Assembly (NCBI GenBank): GCA_963585895.1
Contig: OY757921.1
Location: 84,680,939-84,744,938, forward strand
Direction: 5' to 3'
Length of the DNA: 64,000 nucleotides
From: Sepioteuthis lessoniana
Lineage: Eukaryota; Mollusca; Cephalopoda; Myopsida; Loliginidae
Below are positions 1 through 12,042 of this stretch, piece by piece. The position numbers were made by a program, and so were the translations under genes. How positions within the stretch are numbered: position 1 is the first letter of the stretch; the number at the start of each line of letters is the position of its first letter. The notes under the pieces were generated by a model, which searched no databases, was not told the origin of the DNA, and saw nothing but the letters and a program-made list of their open reading frames with translations.

Positions 1-21
1 ACTATTTTCAAATTTGAAAAT

Positions 22-41
22 ACACACACACACACACACAC
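22..41. repeat. (CA)n microsatellite
   Basis: A short run of alternating C and A near the window edge. No gene is associated with it. Confidence 0.95.
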
Positions 42-87
42 GGAGATTATCATTTGTCGAGTTATTTGTAGCCACATAGGCCCATGA

Positions 88-113
88 ATATTGAGACACC
101 CTGTATCCAACAA
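88..113. mobile_element. Possible mariner-type element end
   Basis: The stretch GAGACACCCTGTA followed by TC resembles the outer end of a Tc1/mariner terminal inverted repeat (reverse complement TACAGGGTGTC). The rest of such an element would lie left of the window, so this rests on about 13 bases. Confidence 0.25.
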
Positions 114-659
114 AGATTCTAAATGCAAGTTCATTCATTTCAAAACTCTTGATATTCTGTAACTGTTTTAATTAGCACTTTTTAACTTCCAGTATTTATG
201 AATTAATTTTTAAAGAAAAGTAAAAGAAACTGTAATTCCTTATATTTGGAAACGAATTTTGAAATGAAACATTTTCCTTCAGCAAGGGGCTGTTAATTTA
301 ATTGTTTAGTCTTACTGGCAACACGCAACTTATTATGTTGGCTATATTGGTGAAGGATTCAATGGGAACCCGGCACCTTCAAATAGAAGCACGTCCGATC
401 TGATACAAAAATGAAATAAAGAAATAGCCTAACTTAGTATTGACTGTGTGGTTTTAACGGAGTGTCAACCTTTGTCGAGTTATTTTCTTCGTACACGTTA
501 GGAAATTATCTTCATTATAAATTCTTTTTTACGTTCATAGTCAAGTTATTACTGAACATTTTTGGTACACAGTTACATGATATCAAATATTCTTTTCTAA
601 CACAAAAATATTGTATGGTTTCAAGTATTCTTATCTAATATTAATAACTATAGTGTTTA
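114..659. other. No gene seen; AT-rich spacer
   Basis: AT-rich sequence with stops in all frames. A 15-base word around 55-69 recurs at 472-486, hinting at very old R-like repeat material. I see no recognisable coding region. Confidence 0.6.
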
Positions 660-1020
660 GAGTAATTATTTTTATTTAATAATAGTCTTGGTTTGTACAC
701 ATTTTTAAAAAAATGTCAATTAATTAATCATAATCCTCAGTATATAATTATAGTCGCTAGTAACTGTTTTTAATAAAGCTAATATACAGTTTGATGGCAT
801 TAAGTTTAATGAATTTTAAACAGGTCTAATTGACTCATAGACGGACCCCTAAGATATAGCACCCCCCGGTCATAGTGGACATTGGAATAATGACATTGAA
901 GGGGTGACTCCACACTCTCCAGATCCCCAGAACTGGAGTCTCACCATCAAATGTAGTTTAGGGTTATAGTCGAGACATTTTCGGGCCTTACCATTCTGCA
1001 AGTGATACCGAACAACAGAA
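660..1020 (-). repeat. Repeat R, degenerate copy
   Basis: Decayed copy of the R repeat. Recognisable blocks are the CATAG-GGCC-like junction, a stretch resembling 'gtggacctgggagtaatggc', the 'aatgaaggggt' block and the 'ctcaccatca' block. It lies directly upstream of the mariner at 1190-2090, with further R copies on the other side. Confidence 0.55.
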
Positions 1021-1189
1021 ATGCATATTAAAATATTATCGCTTCAAGGGTTGGCGTTTTGTTTTATGGCATATCAACTATTCTAAGTTATTAAATTCTG
1101 AATACTCTTTATATATATAAATACAAGATCTGTAACCAGATTTTGTTGATAACTTTTTAAAACGAGCCCAAGCTCATTTTTTTTATGAG

Positions 1190-2090
<901 letters not shown>

Positions 2091-2485
2091 AAATGGTTCC
2101 AAGTATTAATATGCATCACTAATAATTCAATTATAATATATTTGTTTATATACAGTTAAATTTCAATCACATTCTATTTCTAAAAATTCAATTTAGCATT
2201 AGTCATTTGTTTGCACACAGTTTAAATGTCAAACAGTTCTATATGAATCATAGATAAGACCTTTTAATGAACTACCATTCTGGGTCAGAGTGGACCTGGG
2301 AGCAATAGCAATGAAGGGGTACTCTGTATTCTGCAAAGGGCCAGCATTACCGGAACCTACCTATCCGATAATTTCGTGCCATATCCAAGACATATTCCCC
2401 CAAAGTCCAGATGGTTTAATGTCATATCTAGGATGCAGCCGGTGTACTCTACAACCGCAGCTGACTTGGCAGGTTATAGCTTCAA
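2091..2485 (-). repeat. Repeat R copy
   Basis: R repeat starting immediately beyond the mariner end. Subrepeats of the type 'acagttaaatgtcaaacagt' are followed by the CATAG junction, the block 'gtggacctgggagcaatagc' (2290-2309), 'aatgaaggggtactctg' and the terminal CAGCTGACTTGGCA block. No coding potential. Confidence 0.75.
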
Positions 2486-2489
2486 GTAA

Positions 2490-2815
2490 CTATTCTTGAT
2501 ATAAATCATTTACAGTTCTACGTTATCAAGTATTCCTATCGAATGCTAATAATTTTCAAACAGACCTATTTGTTTCATTCATGAGAAGCTAACAGTTACT
2601 ACGTTTTGGAAGTAAAGTGGATCTGAGAGTAATTACAATAAAGGGGTTTCTATTCTACATTCCCCAGATATCCAGAACTGGAACTCACCATCAGATGCAG
2701 TTTAGTATTAAACCAAAGCCCCCCCCCAACTGTATTGGATACAGTCTGCGTATTCTAAGCCCAGTCGACAGGGCAATTAACCTGGTATTGTTTCAGAAAA
2801 AAATGAGGACTAGAA
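2490..2815 (-). repeat. Repeat R copy, second in tandem
   Basis: More degenerate R copy in the same orientation. The blocks 'gtggatctgagagtaattac', 'ctggaactcaccatcagatg' and GCCCAGTCGACAGGGCAAT are recognisable. A run of nine C lies inside it (2719-2728). Confidence 0.65.
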
Positions 2816-3057
2816 AATAGCGATGCCTGAGCCCTGAAAAAAAAAATAAATAAAATAAATAAATACATGGATTTGAGTTTTCTGAAAGCTTTTACTGTAC
2901 AACGTTCTCGTTATTTCACAATGAAAAAGGCAAGAGATGTCGATGCTAATGATTCGCACCATGTGAACCAGCTTTGATAGTTTTCAAATAGAAGAAAAAA
3001 CTAAGAAACAAAATCATTGTCTCACGAAAAGAACTATTTCTTAGAGTTTTATGGGGG

Positions 3058-3303
3058 GTGGGTGTCCTCGTGGTGTAATGGTTAAAGCGATGGACTGCGA
3101 AATCGTAGTATGCGAGTTCGTACTCCAGTCGCGCTATTACGTTCACTTTCGGGCAAATACCCTTGGGAAAGGTATGAACCCCCTTATCCTCCCAGCTATG
3201 GGTTAAATAGCACCACTACTATTCTTCTAGGAGAATAGCTTTGGCATTAAATAACCTATAAAGGTTGAAATGCCATTAAAAAAGAAACTTAAGAAACCAA
3301 ACC
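3058..3303 (+). mobile_element. SINE-B copy, near full length
   Basis: tRNA-derived SINE. The head carries an A-box-like TGGTGTAATGG and a B-box-like GAGTTCGTACTCC, an internal RNA polymerase III promoter. Then come the core ('cccttgggaaaggtatgaac' to 'agctatgggttaaatag') and the hairpin tail, where GGCAT pairs with ATGCC and AACCT with AGGTT. It ends in an ACCAAACC-type tail. It has no protein and depends on a LINE for movement. Confidence 0.85.
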
Positions 3304-4690
3304 TTAGAGTTATATGTGTTGCCAAAATTATCACGTATGTATATACGGGTACACGACATATGTATATATTTTTAACTATGAAATAAAACACAAAGAAATC
3401 ACAACTGACTTTCACGTGGTTGATCGTTTATCAGAGATCCTGGCCTTTTCGAAGATCTGTCGAGTAAAACTTATATTGCAAATGGAATTATTTTATATAT
3501 AAACTACTCAATGTCAGTGATAGAAAATATAAGTTAGAATATCTTCTGAGTCGTCAGCTTCGAGATTAAGTTGTTCGATGATCCCATAGGTGAGAAACTG
3601 ACAGTCGATAAGCACCGTTGACTATATCTACGCTATCCTAAATCATCTATATTTATTAATCTATCTATGCCCAACTGTTTGGCTGGCTGTCTGTCTGTTC
3701 TCCCATCAATGAATATTTATCTCTATCCTCATATCTACCTATATATTTACTTTGCACACTCATCTATCAATACTAATCTCTTTCTCATATATATATGTGT
3801 ATGAGAGAGACTGGTAAATAGACCTGTGTGTGTGTGTCTTTCACACTTTTAAGAAACCGGAAACGATTTCTCCGAGTAAAAATCATTGTCCCTCCATGGA
3901 CATTCTTAATATAGCACTCTAACAGAAAAATATTTCGGTTGATAGATAAAACATTCCCTCAAGAAATCAAATAGAATGTGACAGGACTTCCTGTAATTTA
4001 CTGGTCAGCAGATCGCAAATAATTTTGTTGGCTTTCTTTATGGATATGCACAAATACTGCATAAATCTGATGACTTAGCAAATTGTAGGAAGCATCAAGA
4101 CGAGGCTGTATTATATTTAGGATTTGGGTTCAAGCGAAATGGCGCAACCATAAATACGCAACCGAATAATACGATTATTTCGGGTGAGGAAAATATGTCC
4201 ACACGCCAAAAAAGTTAGCCAAGTGTGTAATAACTATTTCGCCTGTGTTCATCGGGCTTCACCTTCCTTTTCTTTTTACTGCTGTTCCAAGTTTTCTCTC
4301 ATGTCCAAACAAGCAAGACATCTTCGCAAATATCTGACATTATCAGAAATACTTATTCATTAGAAAACGATTAAAGAAAGAAAAAAGGATAAAGAGAAAG
4401 TATTTTCATTGTTTTGATACGTGTGATAACGTTGTCAAAAAATATAGCTAAGGAAAAAAAGAGAAAAAAAAGAGAAAAAAAGATAAAGATATACTCCTAT
4501 TTTGAGGATCTGTGATGACACGTGATAAAGAATTACAAAATAAAAGGGAGACAAGAAAAGAAATTAATATGAAAAAAAAAACTGATAGTAAAACAAATAT
4601 GCGTAGAAAAATTTGGAAAAAAAAAAAAAAGGAATGAAGAAAGTAAAGAAAATGGGAAAGAAAAAAAATCATGATAAAAAGTAAGAAATT
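3304..4690. other. No gene seen; AT-rich
   Basis: Nothing codes convincingly here. Short TA and TG runs occur around 3789-3836. From about 4380 the plus strand becomes strongly A-rich (GAAA and AAAA runs), giving artificial phenylalanine-rich reading frames on the other strand. Confidence 0.6.
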
Positions 4691-4694
4691 TTTT

Positions 4695-4875
4695 GTTTAA
4701 TGGCATATAAACCTTCATGGGTTATTTGATTCTTAAGCTGTCCTCGTAGAAAAAACAACAGTGGTACGATTTAACCGATAGTTGTAATGGGATTAAGAGT
4801 TTGGTACCTTTCCAAATGGTATTCGAGTGAGGGGAATTCGAACTTACCACGTTAACCAAAGCGTTACGGGGGACC
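4695..4875 (-). mobile_element. SINE-B copy, degenerate
   Basis: Reverse-complement SINE-B: tail motif GTTTAATGGCATATAAACC at 4696-4714, a decayed core near 4773-4790 with a 'ggtacctttccaaatggta' block (4803-4821), and a B-box remnant GGAATTCGAACT near 4834-4845. The head end near 4870 is badly eroded. Confidence 0.55.
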
Positions 4876-5033
4876 CTCCACCGAGAAAATGAGAGAGTGA
4901 AAAAGACTAATAAAGTAGAAGACAAAAGACAAAGAGAAAAAAAGAAAGTTAAAATAAAGAAAAAGAAAGACAAAATTGAGAAAGAGAAAAAGACACGGAG
5001 AAAAAAAAGCAGAAATAGACAAGGAAAAACAAA

Positions 5034-5074
<41 letters not shown>

Positions 5075-5230
5075 AAAAAACTTCCCACATTTTTCCCGTT
5101 CGATTTCAATGTTTTCCTCAAATGTTTCAAACTTATTTCTATCATAAAAAAAAGGTAAAAAAACAAAAAACAAAAAACAAAAAACGAAAAAAACAAACAA
5201 ACAACAAAAAAAAGACAGCTACCGCAAAAC
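4876..5230. repeat. Purine-rich tract with (AG)n
   Basis: Long A/G-rich plus strand with a clean (AG)n run at 5037-5071 and A-runs interrupted by single C at 5150-5210. Lysine/glutamate- and serine/leucine-rich reading frames here come from base composition, not selection. Confidence 0.85.
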
Positions 5231-5740
5231 ACAGCTGCGTCGAAGAAATACAAACACTTATATCGAATACAATGACTGTAAAACACGACAAAGTGTAGTC
5301 GAATCAGATCTCTGTTGCATTCATTCAAGAATAAATTCTACTGATGCTATTTAATACCAAAGTCTTTAAAAAGAAAATCTGCTTTTCTTTGTTGTTAAGG
5401 GTCAGAAAACAAACAAACAAAAAATTGCGTTGAAATAGATAAAACTGAGAGTATTGCTTTGAGAGCTAATTCCGAAAAGCTTTATCTCCTAAATCGACCC
5501 TGTAGGTGTATCTATGGAAGCCGAAAATTGTAGTAATTGTTTCTTTATGTCGGCTATTGAAGTTTTCGCACGTGAAAGGTCATAGATATATGAGCGGCGA
5601 CAGAAATGATGTCATTGCAGGAAAGTTGGTTCAAGGGAGAATGCAGACAAATCTTTTTCTATTCACGCCAAACATTTATCAATATGAAAAGAGACAAACT
5701 ACAAAAGCCTAATTTAAAAGTGCCAATTACTACAAAGGAT
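5231..5740. other. No gene seen
   Basis: Unique-looking AT-rich sequence. A 68-codon open frame at 5506-5712 (+) matches nothing I know and has no supporting context. Confidence 0.5.
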
Positions 5741-5746
5741 TGATCC

Positions 5747-5962
5747 AGTAGAGGCTGATTGCATTTCATATAGCACTAATACCCTTAAGAAAGGTATGAA
5801 TCCAATTATTCTTCCTAAACCTATGGGTAAATTGTAGGGCAGACTCAGTTCTTCTTGGGTAAGCAACCAGTTAACGAGAAGGAAAACCGAGTTTAAAGCT
5901 GTTAAACTCTGCTTAAAAATTGACCTTGTGTCATATCCTACCAGTGCAGTTAAATACATACA
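5747..5962 (+). mobile_element. SINE-C copy, 5'-truncated
   Basis: The tRNA-like head is largely missing. The body runs from 'gattgcatttcatatagcac' through the core ('aggtatgaatccaattattc', 'ctatgggtaaat') to the tail 'gaccttgtgtcatatcctac'. Diverged from younger copies such as 48791-49081. Confidence 0.75.
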
Positions 5963-6895
5963 TTTTTCACGACCACTGAAGTATTGTTATGGGGTCAGAC
6001 TAAGGTCAGGGGCAAAGCTATGTTACCGCTTTTATCTGACTCCATTCTGAAGTTAATCTATTTTTACCCCACGATGGCTTGTTGATGCAACTCCTTGAAC
6101 AAGAAAGGCCCAAAAAGAATTATACGAAAGAAGACAACAAGAGATAGGAGACTAAGACGTTTTGTGTTATTTTTCTTTATTTTCTGGGTTCAACTAACAT
6201 TCAATGGGTGAGGGAATTTTCCCTTAATACAATTGAAATGCTTGAATCCCCCAGTCAAGGTATCTAAAAATACGTTAATCGTTTCTTAGTATATGTGTGT
6301 CCTCATTTGGTATTTTAAAGCTTTAACATGATATTAGTCGCTTTTTGGAGTTTGTCCAAGTTCAGTATTTTAGTTTGTAAGTTGATAGGTCCATTTCGTA
6401 GCTTTTGTATTTTGGCATACTGTTAACCGTCCAAAGACGAACGCGTGGAGTCCCACAAGTTAGCAAGGTGTTGTCACTCCACTGGTCACTGCTGAAAAGA
6501 GAACCAGCCTCCTCCATCTGTCGGCAGGTCCCTTTTTCTTTAGGTATGCGTCGTCCCTTTTTTCCTGTCAGAGACCTCTGGGAGTTTTTGCATATTTTAA
6601 TAATTTTGTTTGTTTAATTCAATTTAAATTTAAAAAAAAATATTTATGTAATCTCTACACTGTCTAATGATGACACTTAACTTAATTGTATTTCTTAATA
6701 TCCTTTACTTTGTCTCCTTTGAAATGGAAATGACAACTGGAGTTCAAATACGGCACATGGCTAAACTAATAGTGAGAATTGAAGCTCAAACAGCCATTGG
6801 CAAGACAGAATCCATCGGTTCTATTCCACCACAAGCTTTGTATAAATAGAAGGATAGACTCTGCATTTTTTACTCATACTATTCGGTTTCATTTC
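5963..6895. other. No gene seen
   Basis: Low-complexity and unique AT-rich DNA. Open frames of 60-70 codons at 6405-6617 and 6667-6849 show no known domain. Confidence 0.5.
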
Positions 6896-7071
6896 TCCCC
6901 CGTAGAAGAACAGTAGTGGTTCTATTTAACTCATAACTATGGGTATAAGGGGGTTCATGCCTTTTCCATGGTTAATTAAAAAATTAACGAAGTAGCGTGA
7001 CTGGAGTTCGAACTAGCTTACTAAGATGTCACAGTCCTGCACGTTATCTCTTGCACCACGGGGACTTTCCC
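6896..7071 (-). mobile_element. SINE-B copy, tail missing
   Basis: Reverse-complement SINE-B head and core: 'tctatttaactcataactat', 'aagggggttcatgccttttc', B-box remnant GGAGTTCGAACT, and A-box remnant near 7050-7062. The hairpin tail is absent. Confidence 0.7.
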
Positions 7072-7436
7072 CAGGTATTGTTCAATTGAAACCTGTAAAT
7101 ATGACCGACTGAAGAAAACAGTCATTCCCCTCAATCTCAGCTCATTTTTTTTTTTAGATGCTAAAGTCACGGTAATTAGCAAGAATTATCGTAATCTCTA
7201 CTTCAACAGTTAGTACATAGGTGAACATTGAAATAGTGAACACAACTCTAGTTCCTTCGATGAAAAACACATTCAATAATACTTAAAGAAGAACTAATTT
7301 TTATTCAGCTTCATAATCCATCATACCACACACACACACACACAGGGAAAAATATTGTAAAAGTTTCTCTCCAGGAAATACATATCAACTGAATGACATG
7401 GCTCGGATCTCAATCCAATTAAACATTTATGGGGGG

Positions 7437-7470
<34 letters not shown>

Positions 7471-8074
7471 TATATCCATGGCAAGGCTTCATCCTGAAAG
7501 AAACTGATCTGTCAACAACTTTTCTAGAAAGTTGAAACTTGCTATGGGGAAAATATTGATTTTTATGAGCGAGCTCAAAGTATTTCGTTAAGGTTTGCTT
7601 GATTTTATTTTTTAACGCCATATCAATTCCTTATGGGTTAATTACTGTCAAAATTTGATTCATCTGTAAATGTTTGATTATTATGATGAATGTTTTTATT
7701 TTCTGCGGCCCCATTGTAATGTGTTAAGAATACATGATTTTAATTGGCTATGATAATACGTATTTGCTTCGATGTAGCTATATGGTAAAGAGAATTCTTT
7801 GGTAAAAACAATTTACAATCATCTAGAGTAATGAAACAATTCCTGTTTAATAATAATCATTTTCTTGCGCAGTTATATTGTGACATCTCCGAATGACTCG
7901 CCTGCTCCGCACGCGCGTGAACTCCTGCGCTCATGTTTGCACCTAAACAACCCATGCACTGAGCCGAAAGGTTCTCAAGCCCAGCAAAACCCAAAGGCAA
8001 GATATACAAAACGAAGTCCCTAGGCCATTATATTACAAACACATTTTGCTGAAAACATTTTTAAACGAGCGTGA
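7072..8074. other. No gene seen; microsatellites
   Basis: Contains a (CA)n run at 7326-7344 and an A-run at 7442-7469. A 64-codon minus frame at 7427-7621 begins in the poly-A and has no recognisable product. Confidence 0.55.
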
Positions 8075-8760
8075 GCATATTCTTGCACACAGTCCTTTTA
8101 ATTCAATTCAATATTAATCGTTTGTTTTTGCACACTGTCAAGTGGTTACAAGTATTACTATTTAACACTCATTATTCTATTCAACATTATTCATTCATTT
8201 GCGCTAGGTTGAATGGTTCTAAGTATTGTTATGTATCACAAACAATTCAGTTAAACATCAGTCATTTGTTTACACACAGTTAAATCATCAAACAGTTCTT
8301 TTCCTAACAATTTAATTGATCATATATCATTTGTTGGCGTTCATTTTAAGTGAGAAAAAGTTCTATTTGACCAATAAATGGGACATTATTAAATATTACT
8401 ACTCCAGGCTTGAGTGGACCAAAGAGTAATGGCAATTAATGAGTAAAGCGTTTGCCAATGGTCGAGACCGGGGTTCAATCCCACGTCGAACTGTACCAAA
8501 GACTCAAAGCTGGTACTTGATGCCGCCTTGCTTAACTCTCAAGATTATAAGGTAAGGATCAAGGGTAAAGTGGAGCAATCCAGGGAATGGAGTAGCACCC
8601 TCCCTTATACCTTGGTGTAGTAGCTATTGAAAAGGGAGCCTTTGGGTCACCCTTGACTAAGGTCACCAACTTTACTTTTACACTTTCCTCAAAGCTTCAC
8701 AGTCGGATTGTTTAATGTCAAATCCAGGACACTAGATGCGGTCTTGAGGACTCACAAAAC
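8075..8760 (-). repeat. Repeat R copy split by a SINE
   Basis: R subrepeats run from 8075 to about 8390, then a partial 'gcttgagtggaccaaagagt' block (8408-8427). The copy is interrupted by SINE-A at 8437-8692 and resumes with 'cagtcggattgtttaatgtc' and 'atccaggacactag'. The SINE is therefore younger than this R copy. Confidence 0.7.
8437..8692 (+). mobile_element. SINE-A copy, nested in R
   Basis: tRNA-headed SINE. The B box GGGGTTCAATCCC is clear; the A-box half is decayed. The body includes 'ggtacttgatgccgccttgc', 'aagggtaaagtggagcaatc', 'accttggtgtagtagctatt' and the terminal 'ggtcaccaactttac'. Confidence 0.85.
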
Positions 8761-8969
8761 GTGATGACGAGAGAACGCGAGAGAGATGAATTCGCATTGA
8801 TGAGGATGATGTTAACTTCCTATCTAAAAAAAAAAAAAAGAAATCAAATCAAATCACTACGAATAAAATTGATTAAAAAATACAATAAAATTGTCAAATC
8901 TTAGGTGGCTAAGAAAAAGTTTTCAGCAATGGTCCTCGTCAAATATCAGTACCAATCCGTTGGAATACG

Positions 8970-9226
8970 TGTAGGTGGTTTTCTTGGTGCAATGGTTAAC
9001 GCCGTACAAAATGCACACGATGACCCGAGTTCAAAATCTATACAAAGCATTTTACATAGCAGTTATAATCTTAGGAAAGTTGTGAGTAAAGAGTAGAGCA
9101 GACCGAGTTGTTAATCTTAGTTTGGCAACTGGCCAAGGAGAAGGAAAACACTAATTTCAAATCTGTTAAAATTCGCTTTAAAATTTAACTTGCATCACAT
9201 CTTGTTAGTGTGGAGGAATTGGTATA
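8970..9226 (+). mobile_element. SINE-C copy, old
   Basis: Head with A-box-like TTGGTGCAATGG and B-box-like GAGTTCAAAATC; the core is eroded. The tail blocks 'aaggagaaggaaaaca', 'aatctgttaaaattcgcttt' and GGAATTGGTATATA run straight into a (TA)n tract. Confidence 0.75.
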
Positions 9227-9245
9227 TATATATATATATATATAT
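9223..9245. repeat. (TA)n at a SINE-C 3' end
   Basis: A pure TA run abutting the SINE-C 3' end. It may have grown from the TATA-ending SINE tail. Confidence 0.9.
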
Positions 9246-9889
9246 GGCAATAACTCCATCTCTCCAATCAGTGGTCTGCGGCACTTTAGGAATTCATTAA
9301 TTTTGAAATTGATCACTTAAAGATCAAAGTGAACTTCTGTATAATCAATTAACGATTGAAATGGTGACTATATTGAAAAGGAGACTGAGATAATTAGAGA
9401 CAAGCGATGCACCTGGCTAATAAATCTAACTTCATCGGTATCTGGCTCCGAAAAGTAAGGTGACACAACTTTAATTTAGGAGCCCAGTCGTTATGGAAAC
9501 ATTGCTGCTGCTGCTGCTGCTGCAACTGAGAAAAGCTCCCGATGAAAAAAAAAAAAAAAAAAAAAGAAAAACTTCATTTACATTCATTCTCATTATACCT
9601 TTCTATGTTATGTTTTGTTAGTAATTTTCTTCCGTTTTATTTTTGCTTTACTGATTCGATAAGACCATATGCCGCCAAAAAAAAAAAAAAAAAAAAAAAG
9701 TAACGAATGAAATAAAATACATCACCGTTAAAAAAGAAAAAAAAAACAACAAAAAAACAAAACAAACAAAAAACGAAGATAAAACACTTAAGACATAACG
9801 AATATAATTATGAACGTACAATGAACGTCAATCCCTAAACTCTAGGCATAAACTAACCCCAAGCGGCTTGACCTGCCGTTAAAAAAATA
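9246..9889. other. No gene seen; (CTG)n and A-runs
   Basis: Holds a (GCT)n/(CTG)n run at 9503-9523 and poly-A runs at 9546-9565 and 9677-9698. No coding region recognised. Confidence 0.6.
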
Positions 9890-10530
9890 AATCAACCATC
9901 ATCTCTCATCCCATTACCGCTAGTACTCTTCTTCCGTCCTTACTCTCAACCCGTCTTAATTTATCTTACCTTCTACATCCTATCACCCCAATTCTTTTCT
10001 TCCCCAATCTTGCTCTTCACTTTCCTCAGTCCCTCTACCATCCATCATCTCTCAATTTTGCTGCAACCTTCTTTGCATCTTTCCTACCCCTCTTTTTCTT
10101 TACATCATACCCGCTTCTCTCTTTCGCTCTTCCAACTTCTGTTATATCACTCATTCCTCTTGTCTTCCGAAAAAATCTCGTCACCAATTCTCAACCCATC
10201 ACGCTTAAGCTCTTTCCTTCATCCACTACGTGCCTGATCTTCCGACCCCCATCTCATTCCTCCACCTCACTCATTCTATCATCACTATCCTCTTTTCATT
10301 CGCGCCCATCTTGTGACGTCACCTTTTGATTCTTTCTTTTTCTTCCATCATGTCGCAATGGCTTTTTTTCTTCTTCAAGCCTTCCCAGAATTCGATTCCA
10401 TTATTTCTCTGTTACTTTCTTTTTTTTCCTTTTCGGAATTTATTTTTTATTGAAGCTATTTGTTTCTCAGTGGTTTTCACAGGCTGACCTTCCTTCCTGT
10501 CTTTCCAATTCTTCCTGCCTGTTTTCTCTC
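9890..10530. repeat. Pyrimidine-rich strand, ~640 bases
   Basis: The plus strand is dominated by C and T, not as one simple repeat but as irregular CTT/TCC words. A 75-codon serine/leucine-rich frame at 10010-10237 follows from this composition. Confidence 0.75.
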
Positions 10531-10703
10531 CGGCTGAATCAGAATTCAGTTAACATAAATTTTGAATGGCATCAATTTGCCTTACCCAATGTCATGCTAT
10601 AAAATCCTCTCTCCATCGACATTTTTCTCACTCGACATCCCTCTCAATAAATGCACCAACTGTCTCCTTAAAAAGCTGCTTTCTCACTGTATCGCTACAA
10701 GAG

Positions 10704-10706
<3 letters not shown>

Positions 10707-10757
<51 letters not shown>
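10707..10757. repeat. (TA)n microsatellite
   Basis: About 50 bases of pure TA followed by seven G. It yields artificial isoleucine/tyrosine reading frames. Confidence 0.97.
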
Positions 10758-10759
<2 letters not shown>

Positions 10760-11044
10760 GGGGGCATTATATATAAATCATATAAGCTTAGGTTCAGGTC
10801 CGCCCTCATTCAGCATCTGCTCTTTTGTTTAATAGGGTTACAGTGAAGGTATTTCCAGATACTGAAAGCACCCTAAAGAGGGATATCGCCGAAGTTTATA
10901 CAATTTTAAGAACAACTTACCCACGTACATGAGGATCACCTCCATAAACCAAAAAAAAAATAGAAATACTATGTTGAATCCTGCCGTAAGAAAGTATATA
11001 TGTATGCGTGTGTTAGTTTACCAAACCCTTTCACCATGGGTACT

Positions 11045-11335
11045 ATTTACCAACCCCTCCGCTCGGGCAGGATATGACACAAGGTCGATTTTTAAGCGGA
11101 GTTTAACAGGTTTGAATTCAGAGTTTTTCCTTCTCCTAGACTAGTTGCCTCACCAAGGCTGAAGAACCTAGTCCGTCCTACTATTTACCCATAGCTGGAG
11201 GGAGAATAAGGGGGTTCATACCTTTCCCAAGGGTATTTGCCCGAAAGTGAACGTAATAGCGCGACTGGAGTAGGAACTCGCGTACTACGATTCCGCAGTT
11301 CATCGCTTTAACCATTACACCACGAGGACACCCCC
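11045..11335 (-). mobile_element. Chimeric SINE: B head, C tail
   Basis: Read on the minus strand, this has the SINE-B head (11335 down to about 11250; CTCGTGGTGTAATGGTTAAA, B-box region altered to GAGTTCCTACTCC), the shared core, and then the SINE-C body and tail ('gactaggttcttcagccttg', 'gaccttgtgtcatatcctgc') ending near 11045. The junction falls in the shared core. Recombination or template switching between two SINE RNAs is the simplest explanation. Confidence 0.75.
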
Positions 11336-11337
11336 CT

Positions 11338-11505
11338 TTCACCATGGGTAGAATGTTAAGCGGATTAAAAATGTTTTGGATTCAGTGATTTCCTCCTTCA
11401 AGTCTGGTTGCCTAACCAAAACTAGAAAAATAGCAGATAGACTGGTATATCTATAGTTGAGGGGAAAGAGATGGATTCATAGCTTTACCAAAGGTATGAG
11501 TAAGA
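11338..11505 (-). mobile_element. SINE-C fragment
   Basis: Degenerate SINE-C tail and core, reverse-complemented, immediately beside the chimeric SINE. It carries 'gattcagtgatttcctcctt', 'aagtctggttgcctaacc' and 'ggattcatagctttaccaaa'. Confidence 0.6.
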
Positions 11506-11524
11506 AATACTTGATTGGTTATTT

Positions 11525-11565
11525 AGTGTAATGGCATATCAACCCTTGTGGGTAATTAAATACCA
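11525..11565 (-). repeat. Isolated hairpin-tail module
   Basis: The B/R tail alone: ATGGCATATCAACC, CTTGTG, GGTAATTAAATACCAAAT. The inner stem AACCC/GGGTA is weaker than in other copies. Confidence 0.6.
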
Positions 11566-11734
11566 AATATATAAATATACACATACATACAAGTTATAAA
11601 TGAATAGTTTGTTGTGATTTCTAAACGAATTATTAAACGTGATACAAAGTTTACACTAATATTTCTTTACTGGCATAGGCTTTTAGATTGGTCTTGTTTC
11701 ATAGTTTTATATATTGGCGACCTTAGTCGAGGGT

Positions 11735-12000
11735 GACCCAAAGGCTCATTATCCTAGTGGGTAGAGTGTTCGCCAATGGTCCGGGAGACCGGGGTTCAGT
11801 CCCAGGTCGAGTCATACCAACGGCTCAAAAAAATGGTACTTGATAGGTCCTTGCTTAACTCTCAGCAATATAATGTACGTATCAAACGTAAAGTGGAGCA
11901 ATCCAGGGAAAGGAGTAGCGCCCTCCCCTACACTTTGGTCTGGTAGCTATTGTAAAGGGAGCCTTCGGGTCACCCTCGACTACAGTCGGCAACTTTATAT
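11735..12000 (+). mobile_element. SINE-A copy
   Basis: A-box region CCTAGTGGGTAGAGTG and B box GGGGTTCAGTCCC are clear. The body runs through 'ccttgcttaactctcagcaa' and 'gtaaagtggagcaatccagg' to 'cagtcggcaacttta'. The 25 bases just before it (11710-11735) look like a reverse-oriented SINE-A tail, so two copies meet head to tail-inverted. Confidence 0.88.
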
Positions 12001-12007
12001 TCATGTG

Positions 12008-12013
<6 letters not shown>

Positions 12014-12041
<28 letters not shown>
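12014..12041. repeat. (TG)n microsatellite
   Basis: Pure TG run just after a SINE-A 3' end. Confidence 0.95.

Positions 12042-12042
<1 letters not shown>

Noticed and set aside
3058..3130. Possible tRNA gene
   Set aside because: A and B boxes are present, but the sequence continues into the SINE core and tail and recurs many times, so it is a SINE head.
4448..5328. Phe/Leu/Ser-rich and Lys-rich frames of up to 154 codons
   Set aside because: Produced by a purine-rich strand and an (AG)n run; frames on both strands overlap and share only composition.
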